From G020348185 sp964525045 (GTDB taxonomy: Bacteria; Nitrospirota; Nitrospiria; Nitrospirales; UBA8639): 64,000 nucleotides of DNA. The stretch spans positions 140,695-204,694 of the forward strand of contig CAZGFD010000006.1 of the NCBI GenBank assembly GCA_964525045.1, given 5' to 3'. Numbering within the stretch: position 1 is the stretch's first letter; every line of letters starts with the position of its first letter. Below the pieces are notes generated by a model, which worked only from the letters and a program-made list of their open reading frames with translations, did not search any database and was not told the origin of the DNA. A program made the position numbers and the translations under genes. Positions 1-8,940 of this stretch are shown piece after piece.

Positions 1-1
1 G

Positions 2-1666
2 GTCCCACCTGCCAAAAATGTGGCCTGGACCAGGGGTGCGATGGTGACGGCAGCGAATTCGCATGCCGTGGAGGCGGGAATCGGGATATTGGAAAAAGGT
101 GGGCATGCAGTCGATGCGGCTATTGCCGCCCACACGGTGCTCGGGCTCGTCGAACCGCAGAGTTCAGGGCTCGGGGGTGGCGGTTTCATGCTGGTGTTCG
201 AGCATGAGGATCGTAGCCTGACGTTTCACGACGGCCGTGAGACCGCACCTGCCGGCGCAACTGTTGACATGTTCATGCGGAACGGAGTGGTCATGGACTT
301 CTTCGAAGCATGGCAAAGCGGAAAGGCGATCGGTGTGCCCGGAGTGGTTGCACTTTACAAGAGCGCCCACAATCAGCATGGCAAGCTCCCGTGGGCCGAG
401 GTTTTGAAGCCTGCAATCCGGCTTGCGACCGAGGGTTTCAAGGTATCACCGGGGCTCGCCAACTCTCTTGCGACGATGGCCAAACAAAGTCGGCTGAGGA
501 AAAATCCGGGGGCTGCAGACTATTTTTATCCGGCTGGCAATCCACTAGAGGTCGGCCATGTCCTGAGGAATCCGGAATACGCAGAAACTCTGACCCAAAT
601 CGCGAATAAAGGGATCAACGCTTTCTATACTGGGGAGATCGCTGAAGCAATCACTGCCGCGGCACAGGCAGAACCAAATGGCGGCTCTTTGACCCTGGAG
701 GATCTTGCTGGCTACGAGGTTGTGAAGCGGCCGGTCATCTGTGGTGATTTCCGGAATATGGAAATCTGCACCTCTTCGCCGCCATCCTCCGGCGCGGCTC
801 AGATAATGATCGCCGGCATATACGAGCACTTGGCGGCAGGTGCAATGAGTCGTGCAGATCAGATTGCCGCCTTCGTCGATGCTCAGCGTCTTGCCTATGC
901 CGATCGCGATCACTACTTTGGCGATCCGGACGAAGTGGACATTCCCCTCAACGGCCTTCTGGACCCCAAGTACCTACGACATAGGGCGACGGAACGATTT
1001 GCGCCCGATGCGAACCCGACTCCCGGCGATCCGGGACTTGTCCTACACCGGGACGCCGCGGAGGGGCGATTCGCGACGGATAGGACCAAGGAAGCCTCTG
1101 GGACTACACATCTATCGATCATCGACGGCGAGGGCAATGCCGTATCCATGACCGCGACGGTGGAGGCCGCATTCGGGGCACAACGTTGGGCCGCCGGCTT
1201 TGTCCTTAACAACGAGATGACCGATTTCACACGAGAACTCTCCAGGGACGGAAGTAGACCAGCGAATGCGATTGTGCCGGGTCGGCGGCCCCGGTCTTCG
1301 ATGTCACCCACCATGGTGTTTGACGCCAGCGGTGACCTATTCATGGTGACGGGATCTCCCGGTGGAAATTCGATTCCGGCTTACGTCGCAAAAACGATCC
1401 TTGGAGTGCTTGACTGGAATATGACGGCCCAGGAGGTTGTTGACTTTCCCAATATCGTCGCCCGCGGCGAGACGGTTCGCGTCGAAATCTCCATCGATCC
1501 CGGCCAGGCGATTGCAGATGATCTCAAAGCCCGTGGCTACAAAATCCAGGAACGTGAGGCCGAGAATTCGGGTCTACACATCATCGTCATCCGGGAGGAC
1601 GGACTAGAAGGCGCGGCCGACAATCGCCGCGAAGGAATTGTGGACGAGGCCCAACTAATGCATTAA
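2..1666 (+). CDS. ggt: Gamma-glutamyltransferase (5' end outside window)
   Basis: This Ntn-hydrolase cleaves the gamma-glutamyl bond of glutathione and related compounds and transfers the glutamyl group to water or an acceptor; family members are usually periplasmic or extracellular. The frame is open to the left edge, and a GTG at 20 lies inside conserved sequence, so the true start is probably off the window. Counting from that GTG, the N-terminal block with EPQSSGLGGGGF is at residues 45-56. The self-processing and nucleophilic threonine is expected at T362 in SGTTHLSIID. The substrate pocket shows PRSSMSP near 424 and GSPGG near 445. The length agrees with the family once a short N-terminus or signal peptide is added. 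A transcription-end hairpin of the converging operon lies just downstream. Confidence 0.93.
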   Translation, partial: VPPAKNVAWTRGAMVTAANSHAVEAGIGILEKGGHAVDAAIAAHTVLGLVEPQSSGLGGGGFMLVFEHEDRSLTFHDGRETAPAGATVDMFMRNGVVMDFFEAWQSGKAIGVPGVVALYKSAHNQHGKLPWAEVLKPAIRLATEGFKVSPGLANSLATMAKQSRLRKNPGAADYFYPAGNPLEVGHVLRNPEYAETLTQIANKGINAFYTGEIAEAITAAAQAEPNGGSLTLEDLAGYEVVKRPVICGDFRNMEICTSSPPSSGAAQIMIAGIYEHLAAGAMSRADQIAAFVDAQRLAYADRDHYFGDPDEVDIPLNGLLDPKYLRHRATERFAPDANPTPGDPGLVLHRDAAEGRFATDRTKEASGTTHLSIIDGEGNAVSMTATVEAAFGAQRWAAGFVLNNEMTDFTRELSRDGSRPANAIVPGRRPRSSMSPTMVFDASGDLFMVTGSPGGNSIPAYVAKTILGVLDWNMTAQEVVDFPNIVARGETVRVEISIDPGQAIADDLKARGYKIQEREAENSGLHIIVIREDGLEGAADNRREGIVDEAQLMH

Positions 1667-1724
1667 TATTCCCATCCCCGAAAATTGGGTTAAATCAAAG
1701 GGGAACGCTTCACATAAAAAAGGC

Positions 1725-1753
1725 AGGCTCGCTGATGGGGTATCAGCAAGCCT
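1725..1753 (-). terminator. Second hairpin terminator downstream of pfp
   Basis: A 12-bp inverted repeat (1725-1736 with 1742-1753, one mismatch, 5-base loop) is followed on the minus strand by GCC and six T residues. This is the form of a rho-independent terminator reading leftwards. It would back up the nearer hairpin behind pfp and protect the converging gamma-glutamyltransferase gene. Confidence 0.65.
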
Positions 1754-1872
1754 CTCCAAAATGTTTGAGGGGAAGAGTCATTTAACTGGTTGTATCGGGA
1801 TAGTGATATGCACGAAGGGCGGGAACCTCATCCTTACCCGTAAAAAGCATATGCGACTGTGGCTCAGAGGAT

Positions 1873-1909
1873 GAAAAACTGACCTCCAAACCCAGGCACA
1901 AGGGAGGTC
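1873..1909 (-). terminator. Terminator directly behind pfp
   Basis: GACCTCC (1881-1887) pairs with GGAGGTC (1903-1909), with a 15-base loop. On the minus strand the stem is followed by AGTTTTTC. It lies 10 bases beyond the pfp stop codon, where a rho-independent terminator would be expected. Confidence 0.6.
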
Positions 1910-1918
1910 TCCCAGAAC

Positions 1919-3178
1919 CTAGATAAACAATCCAGCCAGGGATAAAAATTTACTGCGGCATTCATCCGGGGAAAGATGTAGGATCTCGGCATATTTCCCC
2001 AGTTTCTCTTTACTTTCCAGATCCGCTTTTTCGACCCTCACCATATATTCCCTGGCGATTTTGTAATACTCCGATTGGACATCGACCATCCTTACGCGCG
2101 TCCGGCCGGTCGTGGGATCGATTAAATCTTTAAATGGCATGGGGGTGAATCGACCGTTGTCAAAGGACACCATGGCGGCCGTTCCGCCATCCAACAGATA
2201 TTGAGCGGCACAGTAGCCCAGATCCCGAGAGTATTCCATATCAAAGGGGATCGGATCGGCACACCGTAACTCGTATCCAATGTTTTTGGAGACAATGGTC
2301 AGGTGAATTTCATGCTTTTTCAGGTCTTCGGAAACGGTTTTTTTCAAAACCTGCCCGATGTCGAGTTCAGCTAACCGCACATGACCATGCTCGTCATATT
2401 CAATCCCCCCCAAGTCGGCCAGCGCCTCCGGATCAAGAAATTCGGCAAGCCCTTCCGCCAGGACCGCCACCCCATCAGGCCGATTCTGACTGAGTCGTTT
2501 CACAATCGCTCCCACAAGGATGTCCGAAAGCTGAGATAATTGGATTTTCTTTTGTCCGAACTCCTCAGGAATGAGAGTAACCGTGGCCCCGGCCGCCTTC
2601 CCGATTCCCAATGCCAAATGGCCGGCTTTGCGTCCCATCGTCACGGCCAAATACCACCGTGATGTGGCTCTCGCATCAATCATGAGATTTTTTACAATCT
2701 CCACGCCAAAATGCCGGGCCGTTTGAAACCCAAACGTGGAAAGGCCATGGGGTAACGAAAGATCATTATCAATGGTTTTGGGAACATGGACCACCCGGAG
2801 GCTTCCCTTTCCCTGCTGTTCCAATTTCAACGCTGAGAAGGCTGTGTCATCTCCTCCAATGGTGATCAACCCGGATATTCCCAGTTTCTCAAGGGATTGG
2901 CGGGTCATCGCTAAATGCTCCGGATTTTTGGTGGGATTCGCCCTCGCCGTTCCCAGGAAGGATCCTCCCCGAAAATGGATTCGGCTTACAGCTTCTCGCG
3001 TCAGTGGCCGTGTTTTTGACAAATCTCCCTGCATGATCCATTTAAACCCATCTTGGATACCGACGACTTCGACTCCAGATAAGATACTTCGTATCGCGGC
3101 AGCTTCAATCACACTGTTTATTCCCGGAGCTGGCCCCCCTCCAACCAGAATTCCGAATTTTTCTTGACGGTCGCTCAT
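1919..3178 (-). CDS. pfp: Pyrophosphate-dependent 6-phosphofructokinase
   Basis: Phosphorylates fructose 6-phosphate (reversibly when pyrophosphate is the donor) in glycolysis and gluconeogenesis, in the cytosol. The phosphate-donor loop GGGPAPGINS is at residues 13-22. The GGDDT motif near residue 108 has Asp where ATP-dependent enzymes carry Gly, and it is followed by PKTIDND; both are the known marks of the PPi-using type. The MGRKAGH substrate motif follows. The 419-residue length suits this clade. The ATG is preceded by AAGGAAA at good spacing. It is the last gene of a minus-strand run, 45 bp behind a universal stress protein, and two hairpin terminators follow. PPi use is inferred from motif residues. 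Confidence 0.92.
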   Translation of the reverse strand: MSDRQEKFGILVGGGPAPGINSVIEAAAIRSILSGVEVVGIQDGFKWIMQGDLSKTRPLTREAVSRIHFRGGSFLGTARANPTKNPEHLAMTRQSLEKLGISGLITIGGDDTAFSALKLEQQGKGSLRVVHVPKTIDNDLSLPHGLSTFGFQTARHFGVEIVKNLMIDARATSRWYLAVTMGRKAGHLALGIGKAAGATVTLIPEEFGQKKIQLSQLSDILVGAIVKRLSQNRPDGVAVLAEGLAEFLDPEALADLGGIEYDEHGHVRLAELDIGQVLKKTVSEDLKKHEIHLTIVSKNIGYELRCADPIPFDMEYSRDLGYCAAQYLLDGGTAAMVSFDNGRFTPMPFKDLIDPTTGRTRVRMVDVQSEYYKIAREYMVRVEKADLESKEKLGKYAEILHLSPDECRSKFLSLAGLFI

Positions 3179-3223
3179 TATGGTTTCCTTTATTATTTGG
3201 TTTCACGCAAATTCGGTTTGAAA

Positions 3224-4189
3224 TTATTTCTTCCCTTTGACCCCCTTGGGTTCTTGGGGTTGCCGAACCACTAGCACCGAACAAGGGGCATGTTGGGCCA
3301 GCTTATGGGACACGCTACCCAGAAAAAATCGCCGCAACCCTGTTATTCCCCTTGATCCCACAACCAATAAATCAATTTTTTTCTTTTGTGCCATGGTCAG
3401 CATATGATCTGCAGGATGACCGTGAGCTAACACATTTTCTACTGTGAGCCCGCGGCGCTTTAGCCTCTGGGTGCCCGCATTCAATAAGGCATTTCCTTCC
3501 TGCTCGCGAACTTGACGAATCTCGTCCTCCAATTGCTTTAGGTTGGACGGACCTGTGACCCCAAGGCGGGCAGAGACCTCAGTTTTGAGCGAATTCTGTT
3601 GTTCAAGAACATGGCATACGGTGACATGGGAGGACGAGGGGAAATGCCATTGACGAACAAACTCAATAGCGGCATTCCCATCTGATGATCCATCAGTCCC
3701 GATGAGGATATCCAGGCCTTTGGATTTTTTCAGACGGGATCTCGCTTTTTTCCTTACAATGAGAACCGAACAGGGTGCTTCAGTCAACACCCATTCGCTC
3801 ACACTACCGAGAAGAAATCGCTTTAACCCTGTGCGTCCACGAGTGCCAAGAACCACCAGATCAATTCGATACTTCTCGATGGCCGAAAGTATTTCGCTTC
3901 CCGGGATTCCGTCCCGGACCAGGGGCGTCACATTCAGTTTGGGCTTTCGAACGTTTTCGGCAACCTTGTTGACATATTGCCATGCTTTGTCGACCTCTTT
4001 GGATTTGGCAGAGGAAAGAATCGATCGTAAGTGGATCATACTTGATCCCTCTATCCCCTCCGTCCATTTTTTGGGTTCGATCACGTGAAGAAGAAACAGT
4101 GACGAATTCGCGGGCAGTTGAATGCTTTGCAACAAGCTGACAGCCATTTTGCTTTCCGAAGAGTTATCGACAGTCACTAATACGTTCAT
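3224..4189 (-). CDS. Tandem universal stress protein (two UspA domains)
   Basis: A cytosolic protein of two UspA domains, residues about 1-147 and 158-312. Both domains end in the ATP-binding type of glycine motif: GTRGRTGLKRFLLGS in the first and GSRGITGLRRFFLGS in the second. USPs of this class bind ATP and help survival under energy or oxidative stress; the exact partner here is unknown. The C-terminus is a short lysine-rich tail. It lies 45 bp upstream of pfp and 210 bp downstream of a second tandem USP gene, so the two may be one transcript. This is one of three tandem USP proteins in the window. Confidence 0.92.
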   Translation of the reverse strand: MNVLVTVDNSSESKMAVSLLQSIQLPANSSLFLLHVIEPKKWTEGIEGSSMIHLRSILSSAKSKEVDKAWQYVNKVAENVRKPKLNVTPLVRDGIPGSEILSAIEKYRIDLVVLGTRGRTGLKRFLLGSVSEWVLTEAPCSVLIVRKKARSRLKKSKGLDILIGTDGSSDGNAAIEFVRQWHFPSSSHVTVCHVLEQQNSLKTEVSARLGVTGPSNLKQLEDEIRQVREQEGNALLNAGTQRLKRRGLTVENVLAHGHPADHMLTMAQKKKIDLLVVGSRGITGLRRFFLGSVSHKLAQHAPCSVLVVRQPQEPKGVKGKK

Positions 4190-4399
4190 ATTCGGACCTC
4201 ATACATTCGCATAGCTTTTCTCCACAGCACACATCTCATGCCCCCTTCCACGTCTCCATCGGCATCAACTCCCAAAAAACCCGGCATCAAAGCTACCAAG
4301 ACGGTTTGCCACCTTCCCCCGTTGGACAAGAGCCTTCATTAGGATACCAATTTTTTGGAACTTGGTCATCCTAACCTACCGCCATCGAACATGTTCAAA

Positions 4400-5263
4400 C
4401 TACTTCAACAGTAAAACCGAACAAGAGGAGTGGTGAACGACGGAATGGGAGACGCTCCCTAACAGAAAACGGTTCAAGGCCCTGCCTCTTCGAACCCCCA
4501 TCACGAGGAGGTCTACGTGAATCGCTCGCGCATGCTCATTGATACTCTGGGAGGGAGCACCCGTGATCACCTCAGAGGAGACAGTATATCCTAGTGATCC
4601 AAATCGTGCGGCCTGGTCAGCCAGAAATTTTTCCGCTCCAGCAAACAGTTCCTCTTTAAAGTCTTCAGGTATGAGTGCGCCAATCGGAAGAACAGGCTGC
4701 ATAAAGGGAATGACATGGAGAAGGGAAATGTGCATATCCGGCGAAAAAGGACATTGGGAAAGAAATTCAATCGCAAGATCTGCATCCTCCTTGTGCTCGA
4801 TGGGGAGAAGCAATCGTTTGATCTTGGTGAAACCGGCTTTTACCACTAAAGTGGAGCAGGGCGCATGGAGTGTGACGCGATGAGACACACTGCCCAATGG
4901 ATGTTCACGTATCATCCCCAACCCGCGCGATCCAATCATTAACAGGTCTGCTTTTTCTTCACCCGCGACGTCAACAATCACCTCTGCCGCCGGACCGGTC
5001 TCGATTCGCTTTTTCAACTTCCCAATATGCGGCGGAACTCGGGAGATACAGTCTGCTATAATTCGTTCCCCTTCCCTTCGCATCGCCTCTTCTGCGCGTT
5101 TCAAGAAGTCATGACCGATCGTCATGCCGGTCCCAGGATAGGCCAATTGAGGGACATAGATCGCATGAAGAAGGACAATCTCATTGCCATGGGAAAAGGC
5201 TTGTAGGGACTGAGCCACATCGCCGGACTGGTGGGACCCATCAATGGCGATTAATATTTTCAT
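4400..5263 (-). CDS. Tandem universal stress protein (two UspA domains)
   Basis: A 287-residue protein with two UspA domains, about 1-140 and 146-287. The first opens with MKILIAIDGS and ends in GSRGLGMIREHPLGSVSH. The second ends in GVRRGRALNRFLLGSVSH. The glycine signature suggests nucleotide binding in both halves, though the second has Arg-Arg at its first variable positions. A 28-residue membrane peptide with a strong ribosome binding site ends 15 bp upstream of this start, so the two are very likely co-translated. Its likely role is stress adaptation; no specific ligand can be read from the sequence. Confidence 0.92.
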   Translation of the reverse strand: MKILIAIDGSHQSGDVAQSLQAFSHGNEIVLLHAIYVPQLAYPGTGMTIGHDFLKRAEEAMRREGERIIADCISRVPPHIGKLKKRIETGPAAEVIVDVAGEEKADLLMIGSRGLGMIREHPLGSVSHRVTLHAPCSTLVVKAGFTKIKRLLLPIEHKEDADLAIEFLSQCPFSPDMHISLLHVIPFMQPVLPIGALIPEDFKEELFAGAEKFLADQAARFGSLGYTVSSEVITGAPSQSINEHARAIHVDLLVMGVRRGRALNRFLLGSVSHSVVHHSSCSVLLLK

Positions 5264-5278
5264 GAACCTGCATTGTCC

Positions 5279-5365
5279 TTATTTTTTGCGTCCCTTCAAT
5301 AATACAAATATTCCCACAATTCCAACGATAATGATCAAAAGGGCAAAATATTCAAGGCCTTCCAT
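5279..5365 (-). CDS. 28-residue single-span membrane peptide
   Basis: A short reading frame begins MEGLEYFALL, continues as an unbroken run of Ile, Val, Gly, Leu and Phe, and ends in KGRKK. This is one transmembrane helix with an acidic N-terminal end and a strongly basic C-terminal end. AAAGGAG lies about eight bases before the ATG, a good ribosome binding site. It ends 15 bp before a universal stress protein gene in the same orientation. I do not recognise the family; small one-helix peptides of this size often accompany membrane complexes or transporters. The support is the ribosome site, the composition and the tight spacing. Confidence 0.6.
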   Translation of the reverse strand: MEGLEYFALLIIIVGIVGIFVLLKGRKK

Positions 5366-5463
5366 CCTTGTACTCCTTTCTTTTTCCCATTCATCGGAGT
5401 TGAGAATTTAATTTTCACCCCCAAAACTCAACCAAAACTTTAGATATTAAGAATAAATGTGCA

Positions 5464-5485
5464 CCATTGTGGTTAGACACAATGG
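5464..5485 (-). terminator. Possible weak terminator behind the CBS gene
   Basis: CCATTGTG (5464-5471) pairs exactly with CACAATGG (5478-5485) around a 6-base loop. It lies about 20 bp past the end of the CBS-domain gene. On the minus strand it is followed only by TGCACATTTATTC, so the T-run is poor. It may be a weak terminator or a processing hairpin. Confidence 0.3.
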
Positions 5486-5505
5486 GTAGTATTGAAGAAG
5501 AAACA

Positions 5506-5925
5506 TTATGCCCCATAGACGTTGATCAAATGAGAGTCAACCATATGATCCAAAATGTCAGTTCGGGAAATAATTCCCAACAGCCGGCCGTCTCGAACAA
5601 CCGGAACTCGAATAATTTTGTGCGTGATCATCAATTGAATCACTTCCTCCGTCGTCGCATGTTCTTCGACCGCGAAAGGAATCGAGCTCATTATGGCATC
5701 CGCTTTCAAACTATGGAGATCCCGCTTTTCCGCTAAGGCGCTTAAGATATCAAATTCCGTGACCATGCCAACCAAATAATTTCCAGGGTCAATGATGGGC
5801 ACCCCACTAAACGATCCAGTATGCATAAGCACCGCCAGGTCCCGAACGCTATATTCTCTGGTGGCTGCGACAATTCGGGTCTCCATCAAATCACGCGCTT
5901 TCAAAGTCAAATTTGGGGCATTCAT
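5506..5925 (-). CDS. CBS-domain pair protein
   Basis: A 139-residue protein that is essentially one Bateman module. CBS 1 spans about residues 10-65 (FSGVPIIDPGNYLVGMVTEFDIL) and CBS 2 about 75-130 (KIIRVPVVRDGRLLGIISRTDIL). Such stand-alone pairs bind adenine nucleotides and act as energy or redox sensors; the ligand here is not readable from sequence. It lies between the CbpA/CbpM chaperone pair and the universal stress genes on the same strand, in keeping with a stress-response role. The cbpM stop is 55 bp upstream. Confidence 0.88.
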   Translation of the reverse strand: MNAPNLTLKARDLMETRIVAATREYSVRDLAVLMHTGSFSGVPIIDPGNYLVGMVTEFDILSALAEKRDLHSLKADAIMSSIPFAVEEHATTEEVIQLMITHKIIRVPVVRDGRLLGIISRTDILDHMVDSHLINVYGA

Positions 5926-5980
5926 AGGTTCCTCACATGAAAAATGGAAAAATTCTTCGTTTTTCGTCTTTAAATAAAGG

Positions 5981-6337
5981 TCATCTGTCCGTATTTTCCA
6001 AATCCCTCAATTCCGGTCCAGACAGTTCCCGGAGACGGCGTTCAAGATCGTCAATACGATCCAAAAGATCCATGGCCACACTCACCCCAGGCCAATTGAG
6101 TCCCAAATCCCGCTGTAAGCGTAATCCCCGGCATAACCGGTCAACCGTATCGGAGGAGAACACCAATTGTCCTTCAGGATCGGGTTGAGGCGACTCAATA
6201 ATTTGCCACTGGATACAGAGCTCAAGCACTTCCTCTCCAATCCCCAAATGTCTGCAAATGTGTTCCTGCCGGACCCACCCGAATTGAATGAGTTCCGCCA
6301 CCACCTGTTCAATTTTATCAGCGGGATCGTCAACCAT
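5981..6337 (-). CDS. cbpM: CbpM-like modulator of the DnaJ-type chaperone
   Basis: A 118-residue protein of the MerR-like CbpM family. In Escherichia coli CbpM binds the J-domain of CbpA and blocks its co-chaperone and DNA-binding activity. The helix-turn-helix-like part (ICRHLGIGEEVLELCIQWQIIE) is at about residues 27-48. The family's central helix (RLCRGLRLQRDLGLNWPGV) follows, then a C-terminal helix beginning MDLLDRIDDLERRLREL. The start overlaps the end of the cbpA gene by 8 bp, so the pair is translationally coupled, as in other genomes. Confidence 0.85.
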   Translation of the reverse strand: MVDDPADKIEQVVAELIQFGWVRQEHICRHLGIGEEVLELCIQWQIIESPQPDPEGQLVFSSDTVDRLCRGLRLQRDLGLNWPGVSVAMDLLDRIDDLERRLRELSGPELRDLENTDR

Positions 6338-7295
6338 GGGCGGCGTTCCTCATAAGCATCGAACGAGGATCCGACTGTTTCAATTTGGCTAATTTCTCAT
6401 ACAGACTTTTTTCCTCGTCGGAGACAGAAGAGGGGACCACAATATCCAACATCACGAATTGGTCACCATTCGATCCGGATCGCGTCGGCAACCCCTTTCC
6501 CTTGAGGCGCATTTTTTGTTTTGATTGACTCCCGGGAGGAATTTTAAGACGAACAGGCCCGGTCAACGTGGGCACTTCAACCTCAGTCCCAAGTGCCGCT
6601 TCCCATGGCCATACCGGAAGGGTAACCAGGACATCACTCCCCTTGGGCTGAAAAACCGGGTGAGGCGAAAAATGAACATGCAGATACAAATCACCGGAGG
6701 GACCTCCCCCCTGACCGGGTGCCCCCTTCCCTTTAACCCGGACTCGCTCACCATCTTGGACTCCTTTAGGAATTCTGACTTCCAGAGTTTGGAGTTTGCC
6801 CTTGGGATCAGTCAGAGTCAGCCGGCGACTGGTGCCTTGGAACACTTCTCGAATGCTGAGCTGAACATTGGCTTCCAGGTCAGCTCCAGCCATTGCATAG
6901 CCCCGAAAGGATGGCCCTTCTTTTCGGGCTCCTCGGCCGAAGAGATGCTCAAATAAATCACCGAAATCCCCCTCGCCCCCTTCCGTATACACGGTGCGCC
7001 ACTCACCTCCAGGCTGAGCCCCTCCAGCTTTCTGGCGAGCCTGTTCGTAGGCCTCCGCATCCTTCCAATGAAACCCATACTGATCATATTTTTTTCGTTT
7101 GTCTTCATCGCTCAAGACTTCATAGGCTTCATTCAGTTCCTTGAACTTTTTCTCCATCTCCTCTTTTTTTACTCCTTGATGGAGGTCCGGGTGATATTTT
7201 CGCGCAAGACGTCGATACGTCTTTTTGATGTCATTCGGGCTGGCGGTTTTGGACACGCCTAAAACGTCGTAATAATCTCGCGGAGTGGTCGCCAT
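6330..7295 (-). CDS. cbpA: CbpA-type DnaJ co-chaperone
   Basis: A class B J-domain protein that stimulates DnaK ATPase and delivers unfolded clients. The J-domain is at residues 6-70 with the catalytic HPD at about 36-38 (ARKYHPDLHQG). A Gly-rich linker containing GDFGDLFEHLFGRG follows. The two C-terminal beta-sandwich client domains run from about 130 to 310. The cysteine zinc-finger of classical DnaJ is absent, which places it with CbpA. It is followed at once by its likely regulator cbpM. No dnaK or grpE is in the window, so the Hsp70 partner must be encoded elsewhere. Confidence 0.92.
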   Translation of the reverse strand: MATTPRDYYDVLGVSKTASPNDIKKTYRRLARKYHPDLHQGVKKEEMEKKFKELNEAYEVLSDEDKRKKYDQYGFHWKDAEAYEQARQKAGGAQPGGEWRTVYTEGGEGDFGDLFEHLFGRGARKEGPSFRGYAMAGADLEANVQLSIREVFQGTSRRLTLTDPKGKLQTLEVRIPKGVQDGERVRVKGKGAPGQGGGPSGDLYLHVHFSPHPVFQPKGSDVLVTLPVWPWEAALGTEVEVPTLTGPVRLKIPPGSQSKQKMRLKGKGLPTRSGSNGDQFVMLDIVVPSSVSDEEKSLYEKLAKLKQSDPRSMLMRNAAHG

Positions 7296-7439
7296 GTAAT
7301 GAGGATCAGGTGGTTATGGGTGGCCAAAATTAAAGGATACCGCATCGAAAAAATAGCATTTCAGGTTAGCACGTATTGATCTCCAGATGGAAGGCAATGA
7401 TTGAATCGTACCTGTCGTACAAAGTGTTGAATGTTAGAA

Positions 7440-7463
7440 AACACGGGGCAGTAAGGCCTGCCC
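7440..7463 (-). terminator. Terminator of the MgtC/DUF4010 gene
   Basis: GGGCAG (7446-7451) pairs with CTGCCC (7458-7463) around a 6-base loop. On the minus strand it continues as CGTGTTTTC. The stem starts at the stop codon of the membrane-protein gene, which fits a compact rho-independent terminator, although the T-run is short. Confidence 0.45.
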
Positions 7464-8743
7464 TACCCTAACATTAATACGACAATGCCCCCCACCATTA
7501 GGATGAGCATCATTCCGGGCGCGACCTGTTTTGCAAGCGTCATTCCACCCAGCCAGGCAGTCAGTATGGTCTTCACCAATGTATTGGTCATGGCCGCCAG
7601 GGTAATGGCGGCGGCGGCCGTCCATGAATTGAGTCCCTCCAAGTGAAACTGAATGGCGGAGAGGGTGATGGCATCAACATCAGTCGTTCCGGCCAAAATA
7701 CTCGAAGCATAAAGGCCCTGATCGCCCAGGTACATTTGTGCTGCTTTGGCAAGAAATAATACTGCCATATAGAACAACCCAAACGTGAGGGCAGAAGTCA
7801 GCTCAAAAGGGTTACGATGTTCAACGGTTGCCCCATCAGGAAGGGCAGGACCCGATTTCAGATACATCGCCAGGACGACCCCGTATCCCACGACCGTCAT
7901 CGCGCCAAGGGACCCCAACAGTATAGGCAAGAGACTGATTTGGAGAATCCCAACAATAACCAACACTCTCGCGAACATCGTACTAGAAGAAGCCAGAATG
8001 GCCATGGCACCGGGTCGAACAAGACCGGAAGATTTTTTCGCTTTTGTCGCCATGCTGACAGTGACGGCCGTCGAGGACACCAACCCCCCAAGTAGGCCGG
8101 TAGTCGCTAGCCCCTTATGCGGACCTACCAGTCGAGTGGCCACGTAACCCAAAAAGCTAATTCCAGCGATTAGCACGACCATCAACCCAATATTAAAGGG
8201 ATTGAGGACATCGAGGGGACCGAAAGTCCGGTTAGGAAGCAAAGGAAGAACCACAAGGGCTAAAATGACGAACTTGGCGGTCGCATAGATATCGTCGTTT
8301 GAGACGTGGGTAATGGCTTGGTGGAGTGGTTCCTTATACGAAAGTAAAGCCATCACCACAGCCGCACTGGCAATAATCAACAAATACCGATGAATGGTGT
8401 CCAATGGAATGTTGGGAAGTAGGGCCAGGACCCCAAGAAGAAATGTGATGAGGGCGGCCACTGGCGTGGTAATGCCTGGTGTGATATTTCGGCCTCGATC
8501 TTTATAGTACGAGACGGTTAAAAAACCTCCCATTACAAGTAACGCGGCCACGATCGGCCACACGCCCATCGTTTGTGCTAAAAATGCCGAGAGTGCGCCG
8601 ACCAATGCAATAAGGGGAAAAGTCCGAACACCGCCGATAGCGGGTCTTTCTTGGGTGGCTTTGTCTTGCTGTCGTTCAAGGCCAATCAGAGCTCCCGCCG
8701 CAAGAGCAATAAGAAATCCCAAAAATATTTCTTCAAAAGACAT
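7463..8743 (-). CDS. MgtC/SapB-DUF4010 family membrane protein
   Basis: A 426-residue inner-membrane protein with roughly a dozen hydrophobic spans. The N-terminal third is the MgtC/SapB domain, with GALIGLERQ near residues 17-25 and GGVRTFPLIALVGAL near 37-51. The C-terminal two thirds is DUF4010, including GGLVSSTAVTVSMA and AGTTDVDAITLS. MgtC-type proteins have been linked to magnesium limitation and acid survival, but the function of the DUF4010 fusion is not established. It lies upstream of the cbpA group on the same strand, with its own terminator-like hairpin. Confidence 0.85.
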   Translation of the reverse strand: MSFEEIFLGFLIALAAGALIGLERQQDKATQERPAIGGVRTFPLIALVGALSAFLAQTMGVWPIVAALLVMGGFLTVSYYKDRGRNITPGITTPVAALITFLLGVLALLPNIPLDTIHRYLLIIASAAVVMALLSYKEPLHQAITHVSNDDIYATAKFVILALVVLPLLPNRTFGPLDVLNPFNIGLMVVLIAGISFLGYVATRLVGPHKGLATTGLLGGLVSSTAVTVSMATKAKKSSGLVRPGAMAILASSSTMFARVLVIVGILQISLLPILLGSLGAMTVVGYGVVLAMYLKSGPALPDGATVEHRNPFELTSALTFGLFYMAVLFLAKAAQMYLGDQGLYASSILAGTTDVDAITLSAIQFHLEGLNSWTAAAAITLAAMTNTLVKTILTAWLGGMTLAKQVAPGMMLILMVGGIVVLMLG

Positions 8744-8774
8744 AATCGCTCTTTAACAAGTTATTCCCGTACAA

Positions 8775-8940
8775 TCAGTCTGCTGATGACCTTGTCCACA
8801 AAGTCAGACATGGCCCCGAAGCCTCGCAGAATGTCAATCCAGATTTGATTTCTGGCACCGCTGTCACCATGGCTTCATGAAGATCTCCCACGGTCTTGAG
8901 GTTCACCCCTTCGAGCTTTTGAATTGTTGTTGAGAGGAGA
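8775..8940 (-). pseudogene. Remnant of an adenosine-specific kinase (PF04008 type)
   Basis: The minus strand encodes QKLEGVNL followed by KTVGDLHEAMVTAVPEIKSG and LTFCEASGPCL. This resembles the conserved N-terminal part of adenosine-specific kinases, which typically read NLILGQSHFIKTVEDLHEA, then AVPGIKFGLAFCEASG. About eight residues that normally sit between NL and KTV are missing. There is no start codon in a good context, and the frame ends after about 16 further residues although the family is about 160 residues long. I read it as a deletion-damaged gene fragment. The match is from memory of the family and has not been searched. Confidence 0.55.

Noticed and set aside
8754..8866. Minus-strand frame reading MSDFVDKVISRLIVRE as a separate small gene
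   Set aside because: It overlaps the adenosine-kinase remnant in another phase, has no ribosome site and is cut by a stop just upstream.
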